A program made the position numbers and the translations under genes. 64,000 nucleotides of DNA, taken from the NCBI GenBank assembly GCA_018057455.1, contig JAGPDT010000012.1:1-64000 (forward strand), in the 5' to 3' direction. How positions within the stretch are numbered: position 1 is the first letter of the stretch; each line of letters opens with the position of its first letter. The stretch comes from Flavobacteriales bacterium (GTDB lineage: Bacteria > Bacteroidota > Bacteroidia > Flavobacteriales_F > PHOS-HE28). This document shows positions 39,698-47,791 of the stretch, one piece after another. The notes beneath the pieces are model-generated. The model had not been told where the DNA came from. It ran no database searches and worked only from the letters and a program-made list of their open reading frames with translations.

Positions 39698-40714
39698 ATG
39701 AAAACACGCTTTACCCCAGCAGCATGGATCATGGCCGTTGGCCTCCTGTATGCAGCCCGGCCGGCCCATGCACAGATCGCCGTTACCGATAGCCTGTCCA
39801 CCGCCGACATCGCCCAGTTGTTGGAGGGCCTGAACCTGTCCATATCGAATGTGGTGGTGAACTGCCCGGGAGCCGCCATGGGCCAGTTCTCGGGCAGCTC
39901 CGAGCTGGACATGACCGATGGACTGGTGCTCACCACCGGATCTGCTGATGCCTTGGCCGGGCCGGCGTCCAACTTTGCCAATGCCATGCTTGGCACGGCC
40001 GGTGACGTGGACTTGACCGCGGCCGCCGGTTCGTTCACCAATGATGCCTGCGTGCTGGAGTTTGACTGCGTACCCTACGGAGATACGCTGCTTTTCAACT
40101 TCTCCTTCGGAAGTGAGGAATACCCTGAATTCGTGGGTTCCGTCTTCAACGACATCTTCGCCATCTACCTCAGCGGGCCAGGATTCCCCTTCCCGGTGAA
40201 CGCCGCGCAACTGCCCGATGGGACACCGGTGGCGATCAACAACGTGAACGACTTGAGCAACAGTGCGTACTATTTCGACAATGAAGCGGCCATGGGGCAG
40301 TATGTGGCCTATGACGGATTCACCGTGAACCTCACCGCCTTTGCCGAAGTGCAGCCGAATGAGACCTACCACTTCAAGGTGGCCATCGCCGATGCAGGCG
40401 ACATGGTCTATGACAGCGGGGTGTTTCTGGAGGCCTTCAGCTTCCGTAGCGTGGTGCTGACCACGGCCGTGGCCGAGCAGGGCACAACCGGCATGACCGT
40501 GTACCAACAGGGCGGGTTGATCCGGGTCGCGTTGCCTGTGGTGGAACCCGGCGCGGACCTGTTCCTGTACGATGCTTTGGGCAGGCAGTTGAAGCATGTT
40601 GCCGTATCGGACCAATTGGTGGAATTCAATGGTGCCGATCTGCCTGCTGGTGCATACACAGTGGTGCTGCACAATGAGCAAGGCATTGCTCCGGTGCGGT
40701 TCGTCAGAGAGTGA
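39698..40714 (+). CDS. Secreted choice-of-anchor-L protein with T9SS tail
   Basis: About 338 residues. The start at 39698 gives MKTRFTPAAWIMAVGLLYAARPAHA, a signal peptide. The choice-of-anchor-L domain covers about 25-270: SISNVVVNCPGAAMGQFSG, GLVLTTGSADALAGP, FSFGSEEYPEFVGSVFNDIF. The C-terminal 75 residues (FLYDALGRQLKHV, LPAGAYTVVLHNE) form a type IX sorting domain. It is likely a cell-surface or secreted adhesin. A TAACTTCG box lies 39-46 bases upstream. Palindromes and tRNA-Ser follow. Confidence 0.88.
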   Translation: MKTRFTPAAWIMAVGLLYAARPAHAQIAVTDSLSTADIAQLLEGLNLSISNVVVNCPGAAMGQFSGSSELDMTDGLVLTTGSADALAGPASNFANAMLGTAGDVDLTAAAGSFTNDACVLEFDCVPYGDTLLFNFSFGSEEYPEFVGSVFNDIFAIYLSGPGFPFPVNAAQLPDGTPVAINNVNDLSNSAYYFDNEAAMGQYVAYDGFTVNLTAFAEVQPNETYHFKVAIADAGDMVYDSGVFLEAFSFRSVVLTTAVAEQGTTGMTVYQQGGLIRVALPVVEPGADLFLYDALGRQLKHVAVSDQLVEFNGADLPAGAYTVVLHNEQGIAPVRFVRE

Positions 40715-40776
40715 TTGCCCGAGGCGGGCTTTCCCCAGGGGGGAGGCTTCAACGCCGCGGCCGCTTCGCGGCCTTT

Positions 40777-40836
40777 GATACCACGGACCGATGAACGTCT
40801 TCGAGCAAGCTCGGCCGTTCACCGGCCCGTGGTATC
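40777..40836. repeat. Extended imperfect palindrome between the cargo gene and tRNA-Ser
   Basis: GATACCACGG (40777-40786) pairs with CCGTGGTATC (40827-40836), with nested GAACG/CGTTC and GAGC/GCTC pairs inside. A GC-rich CCGCGGCCGCTTCGCGGCC motif lies just upstream. On the minus strand it is 24 bases downstream of tRNA-Ser, so it may act as its terminator. Confidence 0.6.
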
Positions 40837-40859
40837 GCCCGCTGCGCGGGCAACGTTGG

Positions 40860-40946
40860 CGGAGAGGGAGGGATTCGAACCCCCGGTACCCTTGCGGGCA
40901 CTTCTGTTTTCGAGACAGACCCGATCGACCACTCCGGCACCTCTCC
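40860..40946 (-). tRNA. tRNA-Ser (anticodon CGA)
   Basis: The acceptor stem pairs GGAGAGG (40946-40940) with CCTCTCC (40867-40861), and the discriminator at 40860 is G. The anticodon loop is CTCGAAA (anticodon CGA). A long variable arm (GTGCCCGCAAGGGTAC) and the T-loop GGTTCGAATCC are present. 3' CCA is not encoded. It reads UCG serine codons. Confidence 0.96.
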
Positions 40947-41114
40947 TTGGTGTGCTGTCCAGCGGCGGCCGTGCCGTGGCCTTTGCTGAAGGGCGGCAAA
41001 TATAGCCGGGCGGCATGGCGTTCCATGCAACCGCCTATTTTCGGGCCACGCAAGCACCGTTCGGCCCCAGGACCAAGCTGCCAGGGGAATGGCGCCACAT
41101 CCAGTCCGCATCAG

Positions 41115-41687
41115 ATGAGACCCGCGCTGCTCAATTGGACCTTGGCCTGCATGGCCTTGCCTTGGTGCAGCTTCGGGTTTTCCCAAGAACGAACCCTGCT
41201 GCGGGTGGTGCGCTCCGAGGTGACCTTCGTGAGCGACGCGCCATTGGAACGGATCACCGCTTCCAACATGAAGTGCAGCGGATTGCTCGATCCGGCAGCG
41301 CGCACCTTTGCCGTGCAAGTGCCCGTCGCCGAGTTCCAAGGGTTCAATTCACCCCTGCAGCGCGAGCATTTCAATGAGAACTATATGGAGTCGCGCACAT
41401 GGCCCAAGGCCAACTTTGCCGGGCGCATCATCGATGAAATGGACTTCAGTACCCCCGGCACCCGGTCGGTGAGGGCCAAAGGCACCCTCATGATCCATGG
41501 CTTGGAGAAGGAACGCATCATCCCTTGTACCGTGGTGGTCTCTGCTGAAGGAGCGCGCGTTACGGCACGGTTCGAAGTGGCCTTGGATGATCATGCCATC
41601 CGGATCCCACGGATCGTGCACCAGAAGATCGCTCCTTTGATCCAGGTGGAACTGGACCTTTTATTCAGGCCGGCACCGGGCACATGA
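41115..41687 (+). CDS. YceI-family periplasmic protein (first copy)
   Basis: About 190 residues. The start at 41115 (MRPALLNWTLACMALPW) gives a signal peptide. The YceI lipocalin-like fold is shown by SEVTFVSDAPLERITASNM, EFQGFNSPLQREHFNENYME, WPKANFAGRI and GTLMIHGLEKERIIPCTVVV. YceI proteins bind isoprenoids or related lipids in the periplasm. The HFNENYMES motif is shared with the second copy at 47215. Its stop overlaps the sensor kinase start (ATGA). Confidence 0.9.
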   Translation: MRPALLNWTLACMALPWCSFGFSQERTLLRVVRSEVTFVSDAPLERITASNMKCSGLLDPAARTFAVQVPVAEFQGFNSPLQREHFNENYMESRTWPKANFAGRIIDEMDFSTPGTRSVRAKGTLMIHGLEKERIIPCTVVVSAEGARVTARFEVALDDHAIRIPRIVHQKIAPLIQVELDLLFRPAPGT

Positions 41688-44500
41688 GGCGCTTATGGCC
41701 CGCCCTGCTGCTGGTGCTGTTGGTCCCGCCTTGTGCTGCCCAGTATCCCCATACACAGGTTCAGGAGATCCGTGTGGGGCAACGCCGAACGGCCATCACC
41801 CTGTTGGCCCAGGACAAGTACGGGCTGATCTGGGCCGCCAGCGATCTCGGTGTACTGCGGTTGGACGGGGACCGGGTGGATGTGATGGCCTCCTCCGGCG
41901 GCGCCACCATCATGGCCATGGCGCAACGGGACAACGGCATGGCCGTGGCCCTGTCCTCCGGTGTGGTACTGCACTGTGCCGGAACCCGGGTGGACACGAT
42001 CTATTCCGATCGCGTTTTGGTGCGGTGCCCCGTAAGAGCCATGGTGGTGGCCACCAACGGTACGGTGCACCTGGGCACTTATGGTGCGGGGATCCTGTCC
42101 ATCGAACGCCAACGCAGCCACGTGCTTTCAACACCGCAAGGCCTGCCGGACAGCCACGTCAACGACCTGTGCCTGCTGCAGAACGGCAGTCTGGTGGCCG
42201 CAACGGACCAAGGTCTGGCTTTGGTGAGGGATCGCCAAGTACGGGAGGTGTTCGGGCAGCGGCAAGCAGCGCCGGACAACTTGGTCTTGTCCGTGGCGGA
42301 GGCCCCTGGTGGTGGTGTGTGGGCGGGCACGGACAATGGCGGTGCCTTCCTTTGGACACCCGGCCGCAAAGACATCACCGATGCATGGTCCGCTGAAGCC
42401 TGCGGGGGAGCGGTGCGCAGCATCGCCTGCCAAGGTGCGTTGCTGTGGACCGCCGGGTCCAGGCCTGGCGCCACCTACTTTGACCGCAGCCTGAGCCGAA
42501 ATGGATTCGCCCCTTCCGAAAAGCTGCTGCCCGGTGCCCTGCCTGCAATGGACCTGTTGTGCGACCCGGAAGGCGCTTTATGGTGGTGTGATGGAACCGG
42601 GCGGCTCTACCGCGCCGATCCGGCCGTCTTCTTCATTCCGGAATTGGCCGGAATGGACATCAGTGGGATCAATGCGCTACGGGTAACCAACGACCGTAGC
42701 TGGTTTGCCACGGTGGAGGGGTTGTTCTCCTGCGCATTGGGGGAATTGGCCAGCCCGCTGTTGGAGCATGCAACGGTACCGGTGGACCCTCAAACGCCCA
42801 TTGTTTCATTGGACCTCGCACCGGACGGAACGATCTGGGCCGCCACTTTCGGCAATGGCCTCTTCGCCGTGCGGCCCAACGGGCACGTCGATCATTTCAG
42901 CAGCGGGAATGGCGGCATCGACCCCAACGTGCTTTGCGTTCGCACCCGCGGCGAGGAGGTGTGGCTGGCCACCTTGTCAGGCATGTGCAGGCTGGTGGAC
43001 GGTGAGGCCACGTGTTTCACACCCTCGGGATCCGGTTTCATGTACATGCTGTTGCCCTTGGAAGACGGAACCGTGCTGGGGGCAACTGACGGGAACGGGG
43101 TGGTCCGGTTCGATCGGGACCGCTTGGAACCCGTGGACCGTTTCGGGCCGCGTACCTACTATGCCTTGTCGCGCGATGCGGCGGGCAGCACCTGGGCGGT
43201 GGGTCCCGAAAGTGGCTTGTGCCGCTTGAAGCAGGACACCTTGATCTGCACGGATGGCACCATGCCGCAATTCCAAGGAGACCTTTTCGCCGTGGCCTGC
43301 ACGGGCCGCCACGTGCTGGTGTTCCGCGATGGTGCCGCCATGGCTTACGATACTTCCACCGGCCTATGGAGCGATATCACCGCCCAAGCTGGTTTATCCG
43401 GGCTGCAGGCAGAGTTGAACGCTGCGGGCACCGGCCCGGATGGATCAATCTGGTTGGCCTGCGACAAGGGGTTGGTCCGCCTGCGCGCACCGGCCACATG
43501 GTTCTCCCCGCACCTGAACACAGTGATCACCGAGGTGGTGGTGGACCATGTGCACCTGGCGGCCGAACAAAACTGGGAAACCCCCCATGACCGCAACGCC
43601 GTCACCTTCAGATTTGCCGCGCCCCACTATGCGGACCCCGGGGCGGTGCGCTTTGAGTTGCGCTTGTTGGGCCTTAGCGACAAGATCATACGCACCCGCG
43701 AACGCGAAGCCAGTTACCCCGCGCTGCCCCCCGGAACATACACCTTTGAAGTGCGGGCGTTCGTTGGCGAGGAGCCGCGCGGGGCTGAATGGGCGCGGCA
43801 ACACTTCGTGATCGTACCACCGTGGTGGCGGCTCTGGTGGGTGGCACCCGCCGCCGTATTGGCCTTGGTATTGGTCATCGCGCTCTGGTTCCGTGCGCGT
43901 GAACGGCGCCTGCGCTACCGGCAAAAGCTCGAACAGGACCAGGTCCGCTTTCAACTGGAAGCATTGCGCAGCCAAGTGGATCCCCATTTCCTCTTCAACA
44001 GCTTCAATACACTGGTGGAACTGATCGAATCCCAACCGTCCAAAGCCGTGGAGCAAGTGGAAGAGCTGAGCACCTTCTTCCGCAACATCCTTCATGTGCG
44101 GGACAAGCCCACCATTTCCCTGGGTGAGGAACTCAGCCTGGTTTCCACCTATTTCCGCTTGGAACAGCGCCGCTTTGGCCAGGCCATTGCCATGGAGACC
44201 GCCATCGGTGCTGAGGACCGCCGCTTGCACGTGGTGCCGTTGACCCTTCAATTGCTGGTGGAGAACGCCATCAAACACAATGTGGCCGATATGGAGTCGC
44301 CCTTACTGGTCAATGTGCGGGTGGAGGATGGGCTGCTGGTGGTGTGCAACCGCATGCGACCAAGGTCTTCCCCCGTGCGCTCCACCGGCTTCGGGCTGGA
44401 CAGCATCCGCAAACGTTATGCGGCCCTGAGTCCGATCCCGGTATCAGCGCGAGCGGTGGATGGCCGTTTCATCGTTCAGATACCTTTGATCCAGCCATGA
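41684..44500 (+). CDS. Sensor histidine kinase of the LytS type with beta-propeller sensor
   Basis: 938 residues. A signal peptide leads into a two-component propeller (repeats such as LIWAASDLGVLRLDGDRV, GTIWAATFGNGLFAV). A Y_Y_Y-type sandwich (APHYADPGAVRFELRLLGL) and one span (LWWVAPAAVLALVLVIALWF) follow. The kinase is of the LytS/His_kinase class: QLEALRSQVDPHFLFNSFNT with H768, and VPLTLQLLVENAIKHNV as N-box. It should sense periplasmic ligands and phosphorylate the downstream LytTR regulator. Overlaps by ATGA on both sides. Confidence 0.93.
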   Translation: MRRLWPALLLVLLVPPCAAQYPHTQVQEIRVGQRRTAITLLAQDKYGLIWAASDLGVLRLDGDRVDVMASSGGATIMAMAQRDNGMAVALSSGVVLHCAGTRVDTIYSDRVLVRCPVRAMVVATNGTVHLGTYGAGILSIERQRSHVLSTPQGLPDSHVNDLCLLQNGSLVAATDQGLALVRDRQVREVFGQRQAAPDNLVLSVAEAPGGGVWAGTDNGGAFLWTPGRKDITDAWSAEACGGAVRSIACQGALLWTAGSRPGATYFDRSLSRNGFAPSEKLLPGALPAMDLLCDPEGALWWCDGTGRLYRADPAVFFIPELAGMDISGINALRVTNDRSWFATVEGLFSCALGELASPLLEHATVPVDPQTPIVSLDLAPDGTIWAATFGNGLFAVRPNGHVDHFSSGNGGIDPNVLCVRTRGEEVWLATLSGMCRLVDGEATCFTPSGSGFMYMLLPLEDGTVLGATDGNGVVRFDRDRLEPVDRFGPRTYYALSRDAAGSTWAVGPESGLCRLKQDTLICTDGTMPQFQGDLFAVACTGRHVLVFRDGAAMAYDTSTGLWSDITAQAGLSGLQAELNAAGTGPDGSIWLACDKGLVRLRAPATWFSPHLNTVITEVVVDHVHLAAEQNWETPHDRNAVTFRFAAPHYADPGAVRFELRLLGLSDKIIRTREREASYPALPPGTYTFEVRAFVGEEPRGAEWARQHFVIVPPWWRLWWVAPAAVLALVLVIALWFRARERRLRYRQKLEQDQVRFQLEALRSQVDPHFLFNSFNTLVELIESQPSKAVEQVEELSTFFRNILHVRDKPTISLGEELSLVSTYFRLEQRRFGQAIAMETAIGAEDRRLHVVPLTLQLLVENAIKHNVADMESPLLVNVRVEDGLLVVCNRMRPRSSPVRSTGFGLDSIRKRYAALSPIPVSARAVDGRFIVQIPLIQP

Positions 44501-45258
44501 ACCTGCGCGTTGCGATCATTGAGGACGAACCCGCCGCCGTGAGGCGCATGCACAAATTGCTCGTGGAGATCGACCCCGGCATGGAGGTGGTGGCAGACCT
44601 GCCCTCGGTGGAACAGGCCGTGGCCTGGTTCAGGCAGCATGCACCACCCGACCTGGCCTTTTTCGATGTGCGCCTCGCCGACGGCAGCAGCTTCGAGGTG
44701 TTCAACGCCGTGGAAGTGGCTTGCCCGGTGATCTTTGTGACCGCCTTCGACGAGTTTGCGCTGAAGGCTTTCCGTGTGAATGCCTTGGACTACTTGTTGA
44801 AGCCCGTGAAGCGCGAGGAACTGGCCGTGGCCTTGCAGCGGGTGCGGGAACTGCGCATCGTTCGTGGGCTTGGTGGATTGGCGAGGCATGAGGACATTGC
44901 CGCCGAACGCCCTTCGGTTCCGGTCAAACGCTTCCTGATCCGCATTGGCGACCGGATCCGTGTGGTGGAACCCAAGGACATCGCCTACTTCCATTCACGC
45001 CAGAAGGACACCTACCTGCGCACATTGGAAGGCAAGGACCTGCCGCTTGACGAAAGCCTGGACCGCCTGGAGCATCAATTGCCTGCGGACCGGTTCTTTC
45101 GCCTGAACCGGCAGTTGATCGTGAATTTCAGGAGCATCCTGGAGCTGTTGGCGTACAGCAAGAGCAGGGTGAAGGTGGTACTGCAGCCACCGTTTGATGA
45201 GGATGCCCTTGTCAGTAGTGAGCGATCCGCGGAGTTCAAACGCTGGCTGGCAGGGTAG
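44497..45258 (+). CDS. LytTR-family response regulator
   Basis: 253 residues. The receiver has D10/E11 and phospho-acceptor D57 (AFFDVRLADG), then VTAFDEFALKAFRVNALDYLLKPV. The DNA-binding LytTR domain begins RFLIRIGDRIRVVEPKDIAY and has the typical FFRLNRQLIVNF core. The start at 44497 overlaps the kinase stop (ATGA), so the pair is coupled. Likely targets are nearby cytochrome, YceI and barrel genes, an inference. Confidence 0.95.
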   Translation: MNLRVAIIEDEPAAVRRMHKLLVEIDPGMEVVADLPSVEQAVAWFRQHAPPDLAFFDVRLADGSSFEVFNAVEVACPVIFVTAFDEFALKAFRVNALDYLLKPVKREELAVALQRVRELRIVRGLGGLARHEDIAAERPSVPVKRFLIRIGDRIRVVEPKDIAYFHSRQKDTYLRTLEGKDLPLDESLDRLEHQLPADRFFRLNRQLIVNFRSILELLAYSKSRVKVVLQPPFDEDALVSSERSAEFKRWLAG

Positions 45259-45384
45259 TTGCCGGTTCGTCGGCCATTCTTCCCACTTCGTCGGGTCTGG
45301 TTCCCAGCCGTGGGCCGTACACCATTGCTTTGGGTGCTGAAGCAGGCAATTGAAGCAGGCATCGGATCACACTCCCCGCAGCAG

Positions 45385-45579
45385 ATGGACACAACGATCG
45401 TGCTCGACCCGAAGGACCTCGACCTGTTGCTGCGTGCAGAACCCGGCCTGCTCTTGGGGCAGATCATGCGCCTGAACAACGAACCCCGCTACCGCAACCG
45501 GTTGGATGCCATCCAGCTGGCGGCCTGGATCAAAGAGGTCAAACAGGGCAAGCGCAATGCCGCGGGCCGCAAACGCTGA
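45385..45579 (+). CDS. Small helical protein, unknown function
   Basis: 64 residues from MDTTIVLDPKDLDLLLRAEP. It is helical and basic at the end (KEVKQGKRNAAGRKR). A longer frame from 45259 exists, but its N-terminal part is not protein-like. No family is recognised. It lies between the LytTR regulator and the first cytochrome-like gene. Confidence 0.5.
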   Translation: MDTTIVLDPKDLDLLLRAEPGLLLGQIMRLNNEPRYRNRLDAIQLAAWIKEVKQGKRNAAGRKR

Positions 45580-45639
45580 TCGGTGCAAGCAACTACAGCC
45601 CGCGGAACCGGGTCTTTCTCCACTACAGCCGGACTGAAC

Positions 45640-46386
45640 ATGTCGATACCTCCTGCCTCTTCCTTGATCCACCTGCTCCTGGGGGGCCTGCGAGGTGCCA
45701 CCGCCATGGGCATGGTCATCTTCTGCCTTGCTTCCTGCAAGCATGAACCGGTGGTTGCCCCGGATGGCGGTTTGGAAGGCCAAGGCCCAGGCCCAGGGCC
45801 GTTGCCGATCATGGAATGCGATCCGGACAGCGTGTACTTTGAACAACAGATCCTGCCCTTGCTGATCTCCAACTGTGCCGTTTCCGGATGCCATGACCAG
45901 GCCACCAATGACAACGACGGCATCCAGCTGACCAGCTACAGCACGCTCATGGCCAGTGGAACCATACAGGACGGTGACCTGTGGGAGGCGATCAACGAAG
46001 ACGACCCGGACAAGCTCATGCCCCGGCCTCCGCAGGCCCCGCTTTCGGCCGACCAGATCACGCTCATCGGCCAATGGATCCAGCAGGGTTTTCAGGACAA
46101 TGCCTGCGAAAACTCGTGCGACACCCTGAACGTCACCTATTCCGGCGTGATCCAGCCCTTGGTGGACGGCTACTGCACGGGGTGCCATGGCGGCAGTTCA
46201 CCCGAGGGCGGTTTGGATTACACCACCTGGGATGACCTGCACGCAGTGGCGGTTGATGGCCGGTTGGCCGGTTCCATCCAGCACCAGAACCCGTTCACGC
46301 CCATGCCCCCCACGGGACCCATGCTGCCCGATTGCCAGATCGACCAGATCATGGCCTGGATCGCCCAGGGCGCCCCCAACAACTGA
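45640..46386 (+). CDS. Lipoprotein with CX4CH and CXXCH haem motifs
   Basis: About 248 residues. The start at 45640 gives a lipoprotein signal with lipobox LASC. Domain one has NCAVSGCHD (CX4CH), GIQLTSYSTLMASG and KLMPRPPQ, then ITLIGQWIQQG. Domain two has YCTGCHGGSSPEGGLDYT (CXXCH), then MPPTGPMLP and IDQIMAWIAQGAPNN. Each has the Met/Pro-Pro and C-terminal helix of the PSCyt1-like cytochrome fold, so two covalently bound haems are expected. The stop overlaps the next start (TGATG). Confidence 0.85.
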   Translation: MSIPPASSLIHLLLGGLRGATAMGMVIFCLASCKHEPVVAPDGGLEGQGPGPGPLPIMECDPDSVYFEQQILPLLISNCAVSGCHDQATNDNDGIQLTSYSTLMASGTIQDGDLWEAINEDDPDKLMPRPPQAPLSADQITLIGQWIQQGFQDNACENSCDTLNVTYSGVIQPLVDGYCTGCHGGSSPEGGLDYTTWDDLHAVAVDGRLAGSIQHQNPFTPMPPTGPMLPDCQIDQIMAWIAQGAPNN

Positions 46387-46769
46387 TGCCGGCCATGCGC
46401 AGCAAGAACCTTTTGATCGCAGCGGCGCTCGGGGCAGGCCTGGTGGCATCCAATGGCTGCTACTATGATGTGGAGAGCGACCTCTACCCCAACAATTTCT
46501 GCGATACCGTTTCGGTCACCTTTTCCGGTACGGTACAGCCTCTCCTGCAAAGCAATTGCGCCATACTGGGCTGCCATGTGCCGGGTGGGACCGGCACGGG
46601 GGATTTCACCACCTATGCCGGATTCAATGCCCAAGTGGTGAACGGCGCCGTGCTGAACGCCATCCGGCATGAAGGAACCGTGCAACCCATGCCACCAAGT
46701 GGGAAGTTGCCGGATTGCCAGATCCGCCAAATTGAGCTCTGGGTGAACGCCGGGGCGTTGAACAATTGA
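46386..46769 (+). CDS. Single-domain CX4CH cytochrome-like lipoprotein
   Basis: 127 residues from 46386, or 124 from the ATG at 46395. The signal is LIAAALGAGLVASNGC with a lipobox-like SNGC. The domain has NCAILGCHVPGGTGTGD (CX4CH), VQPMPPSGKLP and QIRQIELWVNAGALNN, homologous to the second domain of the gene before it. It would carry one haem. Coupled by overlap to the preceding gene. Confidence 0.8.
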   Translation: MPAMRSKNLLIAAALGAGLVASNGCYYDVESDLYPNNFCDTVSVTFSGTVQPLLQSNCAILGCHVPGGTGTGDFTTYAGFNAQVVNGAVLNAIRHEGTVQPMPPSGKLPDCQIRQIELWVNAGALNN

Positions 46770-46772
46770 ACC

Positions 46773-47198
46773 ATGAAACGCAACCACCTCCTTCTGCTCC
46801 TGGGCTTGGCCTTTGCCGCTGTGGCCTATTACGGTTACCGCCAGTACAATGCCGTGCCGGCCACCGCTGCAGGCCGTACCGCCGATTTCAACGTACAGGC
46901 ACCGGCGCTCTTCACTGAATTCCAACAGGATGAAATGGCCGCCGGCACGCGCTACAATGACAAGCTGGTGGCCGTGGAGGGCACCGTGCGCAGCATGTCC
47001 ACCGCGGAGGAGGGCCTGGTCAATGTGGTCCTGGAAACAGGCGATCCCCTGGGGGGCGTGGTATGTGAACTTGCACCCGGCACAGTGCCGGGCCTTGTCG
47101 CCGGCGATCACACCCGTATCCAAGGCTATTGCGCCGGGTTCAATTTGGATGTTCTGCTCCAGCGCTGCACGGTAATTGAACTGAAACCACAACACTGA
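46773..47198 (+). CDS. Membrane-anchored OB-fold (tRNA_anti-like) protein
   Basis: 141 residues. One N-terminal anchor (HLLLLLGLAFAAVAYYGY) precedes an OB fold: LFTEFQQDEMAAGTRYNDKL, VAVEGTVRSMSTAEEG, NVVLETGDPLGGVVCEL and TRIQGYCAGFNLDVLLQRC. This resembles the tRNA_anti-like (PF12869) periplasmic OB domain, despite its name not tRNA-binding. It lies three bases after the cytochrome-like gene. Role unknown. Confidence 0.75.
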   Translation: MKRNHLLLLLGLAFAAVAYYGYRQYNAVPATAAGRTADFNVQAPALFTEFQQDEMAAGTRYNDKLVAVEGTVRSMSTAEEGLVNVVLETGDPLGGVVCELAPGTVPGLVAGDHTRIQGYCAGFNLDVLLQRCTVIELKPQH

Positions 47199-47214
47199 AA
47201 CACCACCGGTCCAA

Positions 47215-47766
47215 ATGCCCCGTTCCATCCTCCTCGCCGGCCTCGGCCTGTTGCCCGCCTTGCTGGCGGCCCAAACGCATTTCGCCACCCGCAGTGGTGA
47301 GGTCTCCTTCTTCTCCAGTACGCCCATGGAAGACATCACCGCAGTGAACCGCAAGGTCACCAGTGTCTTTGATCCTTCCACCGGTGCCGTGGAGTTCGCG
47401 GCCTTGATCAAGGCGTTCGAGTTCGAGAAGGCACTGATGCAGGAACACTTCAATGAGAACTACATGGAGAGCGCCACCTTCCCCAAGGCCACCTTCAAGG
47501 GCATGCTGAAGGCCGCTGCCGGCGATGACCTCGCCACCGTGGGCACCCATATCGTTACCGTGGCCGGTGACCTCACCATCCATGGCGTCACGCGGCCTGT
47601 TTCCGTGCAGGGCACGATTGTCACCTCGGCGGCGGGCACCATGAAGGCCACCAGTGCATTCGAGGTGAAACCCGAAGACCATGGGATCAAGGTCCCCGGC
47701 GTTGTGCGGGACAAGATCGCCAAGTCCGTGCAAGTGAAGGTCCGGCTGGAGTATGCCAAACTGTAA
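47215..47766 (+). CDS. YceI-family periplasmic protein (second copy)
   Basis: 183 residues with a signal peptide ending LAAQ. YceI hallmarks are GEVSFFSSTPMEDITAVN, QEHFNENYMESATFPKATFK and GDLTIHGVTRPVSVQG. It is a paralogue of the protein at 41115 (shared HFNENYMES). Presumed isoprenoid/lipid binding in the periplasm. It follows the OB-fold gene by 16 bases. Confidence 0.93.
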   Translation: MPRSILLAGLGLLPALLAAQTHFATRSGEVSFFSSTPMEDITAVNRKVTSVFDPSTGAVEFAALIKAFEFEKALMQEHFNENYMESATFPKATFKGMLKAAAGDDLATVGTHIVTVAGDLTIHGVTRPVSVQGTIVTSAAGTMKATSAFEVKPEDHGIKVPGVVRDKIAKSVQVKVRLEYAKL

Positions 47767-47791
47767 GCCCCCAAACACCAGTCCAGCACCC

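Noticed and set aside
38348-40714. A 788-codon open frame on the plus strand covering the DUF5103 gene
   Set aside because: Only its last 338 codons (from 39698) are a real gene. The rest is antisense to a clear DUF5103 protein and is His/Val/Gly-rich without any domain, as expected of a GC-rich shadow frame.
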